Source: Listeria innocua (GTDB taxonomy: Bacteria; Bacillota; Bacilli; Lactobacillales; Listeriaceae). From it: a DNA stretch of 64,000 nt. Below, in pieces: positions 37,132-45,244 of the stretch (position 1 is the first letter of the stretch; each line of letters begins with the position of its first letter). Under the pieces are notes generated by a model. The model worked only from the letters and a program-made list of their open reading frames with translations. It searched no databases and was not told where the DNA came from. Location: contig NZ_CP117229.1 of assembly GCF_028596125.1 (NCBI RefSeq), positions 1,410,001 to 1,474,000 on the forward strand, read 5' to 3'. Both the position numbers and the translations under genes were made by a program.

Positions 37132-37554
37132 ATGAAAATTACAACAAAAGGCCGTTATGGCTTAACAATAACACTTGAACTTGCGAAAAGAATTGGTGAT
37201 GGGCCTATCTCTCTTCGCAGTATTGCGCAAGATAAAAATTTATCCGAGCATTACTTAGAACAATTAATCGGACCGCTTCGTAATGCAGGAATTGTCAAAA
37301 GCATCCGCGGTGCACACGGTGGATATGTATTAAACGGCGACCCTGAAAAAATCACTGCCGGGGACATTATCCGCACACTGGAAGGTCCTATTGTACTCGT
37401 TGAAAGTATGGAAGATGAAGAAGCTGCCCAGAGAGAACTTTGGACTCGAATGCGCAATGCTGTCCGCGACGTGTTAGATCAAACCACCCTCTCTGACTTA
37501 CTAAAACATTCTACTGATTCTGAACTAACAGATGGTTACATGTTTTATATTTAA
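37132..37554 (+). CDS. cymR: CymR, Rrf2-family regulator of cysteine metabolism
   Basis: Rrf2-type repressor; in Bacillus CymR with O-acetylserine thiol-lyase CysK represses cysteine and cystine uptake and synthesis genes. The 140-residue protein starts MKITTKGRYGLTITLELAKRI, has a winged helix with the recognition region SEHYLEQLIGPLRNAGIVKSIRGAHGGYVL (about 44-73) and lacks the three-Cys cluster of IscR, which fits CymR. I chose ATG 37132, preceded by GGAGG. The gene sits next to the cysteine desulfurase cluster, as in Bacillus. Confidence 0.92.
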   Translation: MKITTKGRYGLTITLELAKRIGDGPISLRSIAQDKNLSEHYLEQLIGPLRNAGIVKSIRGAHGGYVLNGDPEKITAGDIIRTLEGPIVLVESMEDEEAAQRELWTRMRNAVRDVLDQTTLSDLLKHSTDSELTDGYMFYI

Positions 37555-37557
37555 TGG

Positions 37558-37586
37558 AAAAAGCCTATTAAAAAATAGGCTTTTTA
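37558..37586 (+). terminator. Terminator of cymR
   Basis: A 12-bp inverted repeat AAAAAGCCTATT with a 4-base loop and T run directly follows the cymR stop. Confidence 0.88.
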
Positions 37587-37671
37587 TCTACCATTTTTAC
37601 GGAAACTAACCTATTCATTTGTCTGATTATTCTGAAATAAATCTAAAAAGCACCCAATTGAAAACGCTGTA

Positions 37672-37688
37672 TGTTAGATAACCTAACC
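37672..37688. promoter_or_regulatory. Upstream GlnR/TnrA-type box
   Basis: TGTTAGATAACCTAACC fits TGTNA-N7-TNACA at all but the last base. It lies about 60-77 bases before the predicted amtB transcription start, an activator-like position. Confidence 0.6.
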
Positions 37689-37714
37689 AAATTGATTGAA
37701 TTGATAAAATATTC

Positions 37715-37742
37715 TTGCCTTTATTTGAATATAGTGTATTAT
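37715..37742 (+). promoter_or_regulatory. Promoter of amtB-glnK
   Basis: -35 TTGCCT (37715-37720), 16-base spacer, -10 TATTAT (37737-37742), between two GlnR-type boxes. Confidence 0.65.
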
Positions 37743-37765
37743 AAACGCATAAATAAAATATTACA

Positions 37766-37782
37766 TGTTAGTTTATCTAACA
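37766..37782. promoter_or_regulatory. Downstream GlnR/TnrA-type box
   Basis: TGTTAGTTTATCTAACA is a perfect TGTNA-N7-TNACA palindrome, placed just after the predicted start of transcription, where a bound repressor would block initiation or clearance. It is 94 bases from the upstream box. Confidence 0.72.
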
Positions 37783-37798
37783 AAAAGGAGAGTTGAGT

Positions 37799-39004
37799 AT
37801 GGAATCAGTATTTATGTTCTTTTGTACTTTATTGGTTTGGTTGATGACACCAGGGATTGCATTATTTTATGGTGGTATGGTTCGCCGCAAAAACGTGTTA
37901 AGTACAGCAATGTATAGTTTTAGCTCTATGGCAATTATTTCTATTCTTTGGGTGATTGTTGGCTACTCGTTAGCTTTTGCACCTGGAAATGGCTTTATCG
38001 GCAGTTTCGACTGGACTTTCCTTCATAATGTCGGTTTTGCGGCAAATGACACTTACTCAGATGCAATTCCACACATTCTGTTTATGATGTTCCAAATGAC
38101 TTTCGCTATTTTAACAGTAGCTATCATTTCTGGGGCATTTGCTGAACGGATGAACTTCTCTGCTTACTTGATTTTTATTATTTTATGGTCGTTACTAGTA
38201 TATTCCCCTGTTGCACACTGGGTTTGGGGCGACGGTGGTTGGTTACGCGAGCTAGGAGCACTTGATTTCGCTGGTGGAAATGTTGTTCATATCAGTTCAG
38301 GTGTAACGGGTCTTGTCTTAGCTATAATGATTGGCCGCAGAAAAGAAGCTGATTCTGCTTCACCTCATAACCTCCCGCTTGCTCTTATTGGTGGGATTCT
38401 AGTCTGGTTTGGTTGGTATGGGTTTAATGTCGGTAGCGCCCTCACGATTGATAATGTAGCGATGACTGCATTTGTTAATACGAATACAGCGGCTGCAGCT
38501 GGAATTATTGGCTGGGGATTGGTTGAATGGTTAATCAATAAAAAACCGACTATGCTTGGAACAATTTCTGGCGCTATCGCTGGTTTAGTGTCCATTACAC
38601 CTGCTGCCGGTTTCGTTACAGTACCTAGCTCTTTGATTATCGGCTTTCTTGGCGGAGCACTTTGCTTCTGGGCAGTATTCTGGTTGAAAGGAAAAGTGAA
38701 ATATGATGATGCGCTTGACGCGTTTGGCTTACACGGAATTGGCGGAATTTGGGGCGGCATCGCTACTGGACTTTTTGCCACAACGAAGGTAAATGAAGCT
38801 GGAGCAGATGGTCTCTTTTACGGTAATGCTTCCTTAGTTGTAAAACAATTAATCGCAATTGGCTCTACTGTCGCATATGTTGCAGTAGTCACAGCTCTAA
38901 TTGTCGTAGTAATCAAACTATTTTTACCAATTCGCGTAAACGAAGAACAAGAATACAAAGGACTTGATTTGACGCTACACGGCGAAAAAGCATATCAAGA
39001 ATAA
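37799..39004 (+). CDS. amtB: Ammonium transporter (Amt family)
   Basis: Integral membrane channel for ammonium/ammonia, 401 residues, with about eleven membrane helices. Family signatures are present: FFCTLLVWLMTPGIALFYGGMVRRKNVLS (about 7-35), FAILTVAIISGAFAERMNFSAYLIF (about 103-127), the pore His residues in HWVWGDGGWL (about 140) and DALDAFGLHGIGGIWGGIATGLF (about 303-325). I chose ATG 37799, 8 bases after GGAG; a TTG two codons earlier is too close. glnK follows by 13 bases. Two GlnR-type boxes flank the promoter, so it is expected to be induced in nitrogen limitation. Confidence 0.96.
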   Translation: MESVFMFFCTLLVWLMTPGIALFYGGMVRRKNVLSTAMYSFSSMAIISILWVIVGYSLAFAPGNGFIGSFDWTFLHNVGFAANDTYSDAIPHILFMMFQMTFAILTVAIISGAFAERMNFSAYLIFIILWSLLVYSPVAHWVWGDGGWLRELGALDFAGGNVVHISSGVTGLVLAIMIGRRKEADSASPHNLPLALIGGILVWFGWYGFNVGSALTIDNVAMTAFVNTNTAAAAGIIGWGLVEWLINKKPTMLGTISGAIAGLVSITPAAGFVTVPSSLIIGFLGGALCFWAVFWLKGKVKYDDALDAFGLHGIGGIWGGIATGLFATTKVNEAGADGLFYGNASLVVKQLIAIGSTVAYVAVVTALIVVVIKLFLPIRVNEEQEYKGLDLTLHGEKAYQE

Positions 39005-39017
39005 GGGGGCTTACAAT

Positions 39018-39383
39018 ATGTCAGGATTAACTAAAATCGAAATTATTACACGTCCAAACCGCTTCCATTTATTTCAAAAAGAACTTGCAAAAATTGGCGT
39101 AAGTGGACTAACTGTTACAAAAGCACTTGGGACTGGCTTAGAAAAAGGATTTATTGAATTATACCGCGGTACTAAAAAAGAAAGTAATGTTCACGAACGA
39201 ATGAAAATTGAAATTGTTGTTTCTACTGTTCCGGTTGAAGATGTCCTTCGCGTCGTTAAAGAAACTCTTCGAACTGGCGAACCTGGTGATGGAAAAGTAT
39301 TTATTTATCCCCTTGCCGAGGTCGTTAAAATCAGCACAGGTGAAACCGGCATCGATGCTTTACAAGATAAACCAGCAAAATGA
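39018..39383 (+). CDS. glnK: PII nitrogen regulator (GlnK/NrgB)
   Basis: PII signal protein that binds ATP/ADP and 2-oxoglutarate and gates AmtB. The 121-residue product starts MSGLTKIEIITRPNRF, has the T-loop region TGLEKGFIELYRGTKKESNVHERMKIEIVV (about 39-68) and the C-terminal GDGKVFIYPLAEVVKISTGETG block (about 94-115). The T-loop keeps the Tyr at 49 but has Lys54 where enteric PII has the uridylylated Tyr51, so covalent modification there is not possible. The pairing with amtB is the standard arrangement. Confidence 0.94.
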   Translation: MSGLTKIEIITRPNRFHLFQKELAKIGVSGLTVTKALGTGLEKGFIELYRGTKKESNVHERMKIEIVVSTVPVEDVLRVVKETLRTGEPGDGKVFIYPLAEVVKISTGETGIDALQDKPAK

Positions 39384-39532
39384 ATAGTTAAAATGGTGAA
39401 TTAATTAAAAATGGGGCCTCTATTCTAAAAAATCAATGAGAAATGGCGTTTACCCCTTCCGCTTCTTAGCTTTTACACTTATAATGGAAAAGGAAGAACG
39501 TTTAGAACAGATAAGGAGGCGCGAAATTCCCT

Positions 39533-39913
39533 ATGCGTAAAATCCCCATTTTCACCCTTCTAGCAGCCATACTACTTTTTGGCGGTTATTACCTTTATCA
39601 ACATGCTTCGTCAAAAGTAGATGTTACATTTAACTTTGTGGTGGATCAAAAAGATAAAAATAATACCGTCACCGGCAAAATTGATGGTGCTGGAAACAAA
39701 TCAATTACTTTACCGCTTTCTAAGGAGAGTTGGGATACAGTAGAAAAAGGGAATCGCTACAATGTGGAAGCCACTTTTTATAATAAAAATAAAATCAGCT
39801 CCAGTGAAGCGAAGGAACTTGACGGACCATTTTGGTCCAATGATTCCAATCAAGGATTATTAGTTAATAAAGTGCACGTCGAAAATATTCAAGAATTAAG
39901 TGATGATTTTTAA
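39533..39913 (+). CDS. YxeA family secreted or membrane-anchored protein (DUF1093)
   Basis: A 126-residue protein with an N-terminal hydrophobic segment (about 4-20, signal or anchor) and a small beta-rich extracellular domain resembling YxeA/DUF1093, with VTGKIDGAGNKSITLPLSKESWDTVEKGNRYNVEATFYNKNKIS. AAGGAGG precedes the start by 12 bases. The 150-base gap after glnK holds no gene and shows no clear terminator. The function is unknown. Confidence 0.75.
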   Translation: MRKIPIFTLLAAILLFGGYYLYQHASSKVDVTFNFVVDQKDKNNTVTGKIDGAGNKSITLPLSKESWDTVEKGNRYNVEATFYNKNKISSSEAKELDGPFWSNDSNQGLLVNKVHVENIQELSDDF

Positions 39914-39951
39914 AAAAGAAGCTGAGCGCGGTCGCTCAGCTTCTTTTTTTA
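39912..39951. terminator. Bidirectional terminator between the yxeA-like gene and aspS
   Basis: A 17-bp near-perfect inverted repeat AAAAAAGAAGCTGAGCG with a 4-base loop and T runs on both sides separates two convergent genes. Confidence 0.9.
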
Positions 39952-41724
39952 GTTAGTTTCTTTTTTCACTGTTTCTAGTTTTAATTCTGCTAATTGTGCT
40001 GCACTAACTTCACCTGGTGCATTTGTTAGTGGATCTACTGCACTTCCTGTTTTAGGGAATGCGATAGTGTCGCGCAAGTTATTTCTTCCAGCCAGAATCA
40101 TTACAATACGGTCTAAACCAAGTGCAATTCCTCCGTGTGGCGGTGTTCCATATTCTAAAGCCTCCATTAGGAAACCAAATTGCTCTTTCGCTGACTCGTC
40201 TGTGAAACCAAGCGCGCGGAACATCGATTCTTGTACTTCTTTTTTGTAAATACGAAGCGAACCACCGCCAATTTCATAACCATTTAAAACTATATCATAT
40301 GCTTCTGCCATTACTTTGGAAGAATCTGTTTCAAGAAATGGAATATCTTCTTCTTTTGGTAAAGTGAATGGATGATGTGCAGATACATAACGCCCTGCTT
40401 CTTCATCATACTCAAAGAGCGGCCAATCTGTTACCCATAGGAAAGCAAGTTCATCTTCATTAATTAAATCTAAGTCTTTTCCTAGCTTGTTACGAAGCGC
40501 TCCAAGCGATGCTGCAACAATATCCGCTTTATCAGCTGCAAATAGCAATAAGTCACCATCTTCAGCTTGGAGTGCTGCTTGTAATTCTGCTGCTTTATCT
40601 TCCGGGAAGAATTTAGCAATTGGTCCTTTTAATTCACCAGCTTCTATTTTCAGCCAAGCTAGCCCTTTAGCCCCGTAATTAGCAACAAAAACGCCTAGTG
40701 CATCTAAATCTTTACGAGAGAAATTAGTTGCAGCAGCTTTTGCATTAATCGCTTTTACTTCGCCGCCGTTTTCAATAGCTGATTGGAATACTTTAAAATC
40801 AACATCTTTTACAACTTCTGAAACGTTTTGTAATTCTAAACCGAAACGAATATCTGGTTTATCGCTACCAAAACGGTCCATTGCTTCTTTATAAGTCATG
40901 CGTGGGAATGGTTTTTCGATAGTAATGTTTTTCGCTTCTTTAACAACATCCACCAACATGTCTTCTGTAATCGCTTGAATCTCTTCTTTTGTTAAAAAGC
41001 TTGTTTCTAAATCGATTTGCGTAAATTCCGGTTGACGGTCACCGCGCAAATCTTCATCACGGAAACAACGTACGATTTGATAATATTTATCAAAACCGGC
41101 AGTCATTAATAACTGTTTCAAAATTTGCGGAGATTGCGGCAGCGCATAGAAATTACCTGGATAGACCCGGCTTGGTACTAGATAATCACGCGCTCCTTCT
41201 GGTGTACTTTTTGTTAAGTAAGGTGTTTCAATATCAAAGAAACCAAGTGCATCTAGTTTGTTTCGGAAAGTTCTTGTTACTGTATGGCGCATTTTGAAAA
41301 TATTGTTCATTTCCGGGCGACGTAAGTCTAAGTAGCGATATTTTAAGCGAAGTTCATCAGAAACATTTACGCCGTCTTCAATGTAAAATGGCGGTGTTTT
41401 AGAAGTATTTAAAATAGTAATTTCTTCTGCTAAAACTTCTACTTTACCTGTTGCTAACTTATCGTTAATTGCTTTTTCCCCGCGAGCATGAACTTTTCCT
41501 TTGATAGTAACAACAAATTCATTTCTAACGCTATCTGCAATTTCCAATGCTTCTTTTGAAAATTCAGGATTGAAAACCACTTGGACAATTCCTTCACGGT
41601 CGCGCAAATCAATGAAAATAAGTCCACCTAAGTCGCGACGCTTTTGCACCCAACCATGAAGGATAACACTTTGACCAATATGTGTTTCGTTTAATTCACC
41701 GCAGTAACTTGTACGTTTTTCCAT
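39949..41724 (-). CDS. aspS: Aspartyl-tRNA synthetase
   Basis: Charges tRNA-Asp; 591 residues, the long bacterial type. An N-terminal OB anticodon-binding domain (about 1-110, with [29 protein letters not shown]), class II motif 1/2 in [27 protein letters not shown] and [20 protein letters not shown] (about 216-235), a bacterial insertion domain (about 290-410), and motif 3 [13 protein letters not shown] (about 532-544) are visible. It is one base downstream of hisS and shares its T-box. Confidence 0.98.
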
Positions 41725-41725
41725 T

Positions 41726-43003
41726 TTATTTCTCCTCCTTGGTGTTTGTTAGTTTTTCGATAATAGTTGTTTCCGAAACAGCTTCTTGTTCGCCTGTTTC
41801 CATATTTTTTAATTGATAATTACCTGTTTGTAACTCTTCTTCACCTAGAATTACGGTATATATTGCTTTTTTTCTATTAGCATCTTTTAATTGTGCTTTT
41901 AATTTTCGTTTTAAATAATCTTTTTCTGCGCTAATTCCATTTTGTCTTAATTTATTTACAAGTGTCACTGCTTTTAATTCAGCTTCTGGCTGTGCAGTAA
42001 TTACATATACTTCTAACGGTTTTGTTTCTGGAATATTGATTTCGGCTTTTTCTAAGGCAAGTAAAATTCGTTCTACGCCAATTCCAAAACCAATCCCTGG
42101 TGTATCAGGTCCACCGAATTCTTTTACTAAACCGTGATATCTACCGCCACCGCAAAGTGTTGTTTTCGCTCCAAAGCCTTCTTCTACACTCATAATTTCA
42201 AACGTTGTATGATTATAATAATCTAAACCACGAACCATTGTTGGATCAATTTCAAATGGAATTTCTAATGCAGTTAGGTATTTTTTAACATTTTCAAAAT
42301 AAGCAACTGATTCTTCATTTAAGAAATCCAAAATAGATGGTGCTGATTGAATAAGCGGATTATCATGATCTTTTTTACAATCTAAAATGCGCAGTGGATT
42401 TTTGTGTAGACGCACCTGACATTCTGCACAAAATTCATCAATATGTGGTTCAAAATGTGCAACTAGTGCTTCTCGGTGTTTTAAACGACTTTCTTTATCA
42501 CCAAGACTGTTAATGACTAGTTTAATATTAGTTAAACCAATTTTTCTGAAGAACTCCATTGCAAGCGAGATAACTTCTACATCAATGGAAGGATCATCAC
42601 TACCAAGTGCTTCGATTCCCATTTGAGTAAATTGGCGTTGTCTTCCGCCTTGTGGACGTTCATAGCGGAACATTGGCTCATTGTAGTACATTTTAATAGG
42701 TTGGCTAACTTCGCCGTATAATTTATGTTCGACAAAAGCGCGCACGACCGAAGCAGTTCCCTCTGGTCTTAATGTAAGACTTCTGCCACCTTTATCTAGA
42801 AAAGTATACATTTCTTTAGATACGATGTCTGTTGAATCGCCCACGCCTCGTTCAAATAACTCAGTGTGTTCAAAAATAGGTGTCCTAATTTCTTCGTATT
42901 GATAGTTTTCGCAAACTTTATTAAACGCTGATTCTAAAAAATGCCATTTACTAACTTCTTCTGGCAAAATATCTCGTGTCCCTCTTGGTAATTGCAAATC
43001 CAT
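41726..43003 (-). CDS. hisS: Histidyl-tRNA synthetase
   Basis: Charges tRNA-His; 425 residues. It begins [16 protein letters not shown], has motif 1 [26 protein letters not shown], motif 2 [28 protein letters not shown] (about 106-133), the His-specific [12 protein letters not shown], motif 3 [13 protein letters not shown] (about 307-319) and a C-terminal anticodon-binding domain. I chose ATG 43003, 9 bases after GGAGG; an ATG 2 codons earlier is too close. It is the first gene of hisS-aspS, under a T-box leader. Confidence 0.97.
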
Positions 43004-43026
43004 CACCATACCCCTCCTTAAAAATA

Positions 43027-43290
43027 TAAAGAAAAACCCCCGTCACTTGTTATAAAAACAAGGGACGAGAGTTTATTTACACCCGTGGTACCACCCTAAT
43101 TAGAACTATTAATAAGTCCTCACTTAAGTCAGTTAACGCCTGAATACGTTCTTGTTTACTGTTTTCAACAAGAAACCTCGAGAGTGTCTTTTCGGAAAAT
43201 ATGACTATCTTTATCCTTTCAGCCAAATGGGATAAATTCTCTGTATAGCATGGATTTTCTTACTTTTCTCTGTCGCTAGTTTTAAATATG
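43027..43290 (-). promoter_or_regulatory. T-box leader of hisS-aspS
   Basis: The minus strand holds the T-box core TTAGGGTGGTACCACGGGT (about 43079-43099), a terminator hairpin GTCCCTTGT...ACAAGTGACGGGGG with a T run (about 43028-43066), and a stem I beginning near GCGACAGAGA (about 43278-43269). The 3' side of stem I carries GACAC (about 43187-43183): GAC (Asp) is followed by A, as usual for a specifier, and CAC (His) overlaps it by one base. The remaining bases to the amidase gene (43291-43444) are AT-rich, with no gene. Confidence 0.9.
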
Positions 43291-43444
43291 AATTATTCTA
43301 AGATTACTAAAAACACACTGAAAAGTCAACATTTTGTCAGTTTTTTTATAAAAATCCACTTTCTAGTTCCATGAAAGCGCATTTTATGGTAACATTTTAC
43401 TGTCAGATAAAAGTTTATGAGTATATGGGTGGTGTTAGCTTTAA

Positions 43445-44728
43445 ATGAAGAACAAATTCATTTTTATCACCGTTGTCTCCATTTTATTGATTGCAGCAGG
43501 TATTTTTACAACCATAGCAATGGCGAACGCGAATTCCGTTGTCGTCAAAGCAGAAGTCTTAAATGTCCGCAGCGGTCCTGGTTTAGCCTATGATGTAACA
43601 AGCCAAGCCAGAAAAAATGAAGTACTCCGGGTAGTTGGTGAAGAAAATCAATGGTACAAAGTTCAATTAGATAACGGAAATAGCGGCTGGGTTGCTAGCT
43701 GGTTAGTAGAAAATACAGATGTCAGCGCAGCAAGTAACAGTATTGCTATTGTCTCTTCTGATGGTGGACTCAATGTACGTGAAAAACCTAGTACTTCAAG
43801 CACATCACTTGGATTACTAAATAACGGTGATCAAGTAACCGTTACAAGCCAACAAAATGGTTGGGCGCAAATTCAGTATAACGGTAAAAGCGCATGGGTT
43901 AGTTCTCAGTACTTAACTATACGTGAATCCGTAACAAAAGTAGATGAAAGCGAACTTCAAACAGTAACGATTCGCGATGACTCCACAAACATAAGAAATA
44001 AACCAGGACGAGATGGCGCTGTTATTGAAAAAGCCAATTCTGGTCAAGGTTTCGCCATTCAAGGAGTTCAAGGTGACTGGTATAAAATTCGTACCACAAG
44101 CGGCGAAGAAGGTTATGTTGCTAACTGGGTAGTTGATGTGTCCGACAAAGGCCAAACTTCCAGCCCACGAAGTAAAACAACTAAATTATCCGAAGCGACC
44201 ATTGTTATTGACCCCGGTCATGGCGGCAATGATCCAGGAGCAAAAGGCGCTAATGGTACTATAGAAAAAGAAATGACATTAAAAACAGCTAAAAAACTGA
44301 AAGAAAAATTAGAATCAAGAGGCGCTAAAGTAATTTTAACGAGAAATAGTGATAAATATGTTTCCTTAAAATCTCGGACTAATGTAGCGGCAGAAAATAA
44401 AGCAGACGTCTTTATTAGTATTCATTTTGATAGCTTAGAAGATAGTAGCAAAGGTGTTAGCGGACAAACTACTTATTATTATGATAATAGTGATAAATCG
44501 CTCGCTGAAAGTATAAATACTACACTTGGAAATGATCTCCCTACTACTAACCGCGGCTCAAGAGTTGGCGATTATTATGTAGTAAGAGAAAATTCTCAAC
44601 CAGCTGTCCTTCTAGAACTTGGTTACTTGAGTTCTGCAAAAGACGAACGAAACATTAATTCGGCATCTTATAGAAGCCAAATTGCTGATTCAGTAACTGA
44701 TGGATTATCTAATTATTTTTCTAACTAA
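43445..44728 (+). CDS. Secreted N-acetylmuramoyl-L-alanine amidase with three SH3b domains
   Basis: Peptidoglycan hydrolase that cuts between muramic acid and the peptide stem. The 427-residue precursor has a signal peptide (about 1-30, ending AMANA), three bacterial SH3 domains (about 31-92, 98-160 and 168-230, each with an LNVRSGPG/LNVREKPS/TNIRNKPG motif) and a C-terminal Amidase_3 domain with zinc ligands in VIDPGHGGNDPGA (His about 259), the Glu in TIEKEMTLKTA, ISIHFDS (His about 329) and the catalytic Glu in AVLLELGYLSS (about 392). There is no LPXTG, GW or LysM module, so the SH3b domains probably bind the wall. Confidence 0.95.
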   Translation: MKNKFIFITVVSILLIAAGIFTTIAMANANSVVVKAEVLNVRSGPGLAYDVTSQARKNEVLRVVGEENQWYKVQLDNGNSGWVASWLVENTDVSAASNSIAIVSSDGGLNVREKPSTSSTSLGLLNNGDQVTVTSQQNGWAQIQYNGKSAWVSSQYLTIRESVTKVDESELQTVTIRDDSTNIRNKPGRDGAVIEKANSGQGFAIQGVQGDWYKIRTTSGEEGYVANWVVDVSDKGQTSSPRSKTTKLSEATIVIDPGHGGNDPGAKGANGTIEKEMTLKTAKKLKEKLESRGAKVILTRNSDKYVSLKSRTNVAAENKADVFISIHFDSLEDSSKGVSGQTTYYYDNSDKSLAESINTTLGNDLPTTNRGSRVGDYYVVRENSQPAVLLELGYLSSAKDERNINSASYRSQIADSVTDGLSNYFSN

Positions 44729-44780
44729 AAAAAGCAATCATTCCAGTGATGAAATTTCACCAGAATGATTGCTTTTTTAT
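44727..44780. terminator. Bidirectional terminator between the amidase gene and dtd
   Basis: AAAAAAAGCAATCATTC pairs with GAATGATTGCTTTTTT around a partly paired loop, with T runs on both strands, between convergent genes. Confidence 0.88.
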
Positions 44781-45229
44781 TTTCGCATTTCTTCAGAGTC
44801 GAGCATAATAGTAACTGGGCCATTATTGACAATTTTCACGTCCATAAATGCACCAAATACACCAGTTTCAACTATAAATCCTGCATCGGAAAGTTTGTTA
44901 TTAAATAAATTGTACAATCCTTCCGCCTTTTCTCCTGGAGCAGATTTTGTAAAGCTTGGGCGTTTGCCTCTACTAACATCCGCATATAAGGTGAATTGTG
45001 AAACGCTGAGAATCGCGCCTCCCCGTTCGGCTAAAGAAATATTCATTTTCTCTGATTCATCTTCAAAAACTCGTAACCCAATAATTTTTTTTGCCATGTA
45101 TTCTACTGTTTCTTCAGTATCACTATGAGTAAACCCAACTAATAGACATAGACCTCCAGCAATTTCACTAATAATTTCCCCTTCAACACGGACGGAAGCT
45201 TCATAACATCTTTGTAGTAGCACACGCAC
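44777..45229 (-). CDS. dtd: D-aminoacyl-tRNA deacylase
   Basis: Removes D-amino acids wrongly attached to tRNA. The 150-residue product contains the family's [23 protein letters not shown] (about 77-99, with the active-site Thr) and the Gly-cisPro-type block NNGPVTIML (about 134-142), after [12 protein letters not shown]. The start is a GTG ([13 protein letters not shown]), with AGGAG upstream. It follows relA by about 15 bases, as in most Bacilli. Confidence 0.96.
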   Translation of the reverse strand: MRVLLQRCYEASVRVEGEIISEIAGGLCLLVGFTHSDTEETVEYMAKKIIGLRVFEDESEKMNISLAERGGAILSVSQFTLYADVSRGKRPSFTKSAPGEKAEGLYNLFNNKLSDAGFIVETGVFGAFMDVKIVNNGPVTIMLDSEEMRK

Positions 45230-45244
45230 TTCTTTTCCACTCCT

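Noticed and set aside
43380-43444. SigB promoter or cre site before the amidase gene
   Set aside because: TGAAAGCGCATTTT resembles a cre site poorly, and the GTTT...GGG pair has the wrong spacing for SigB.
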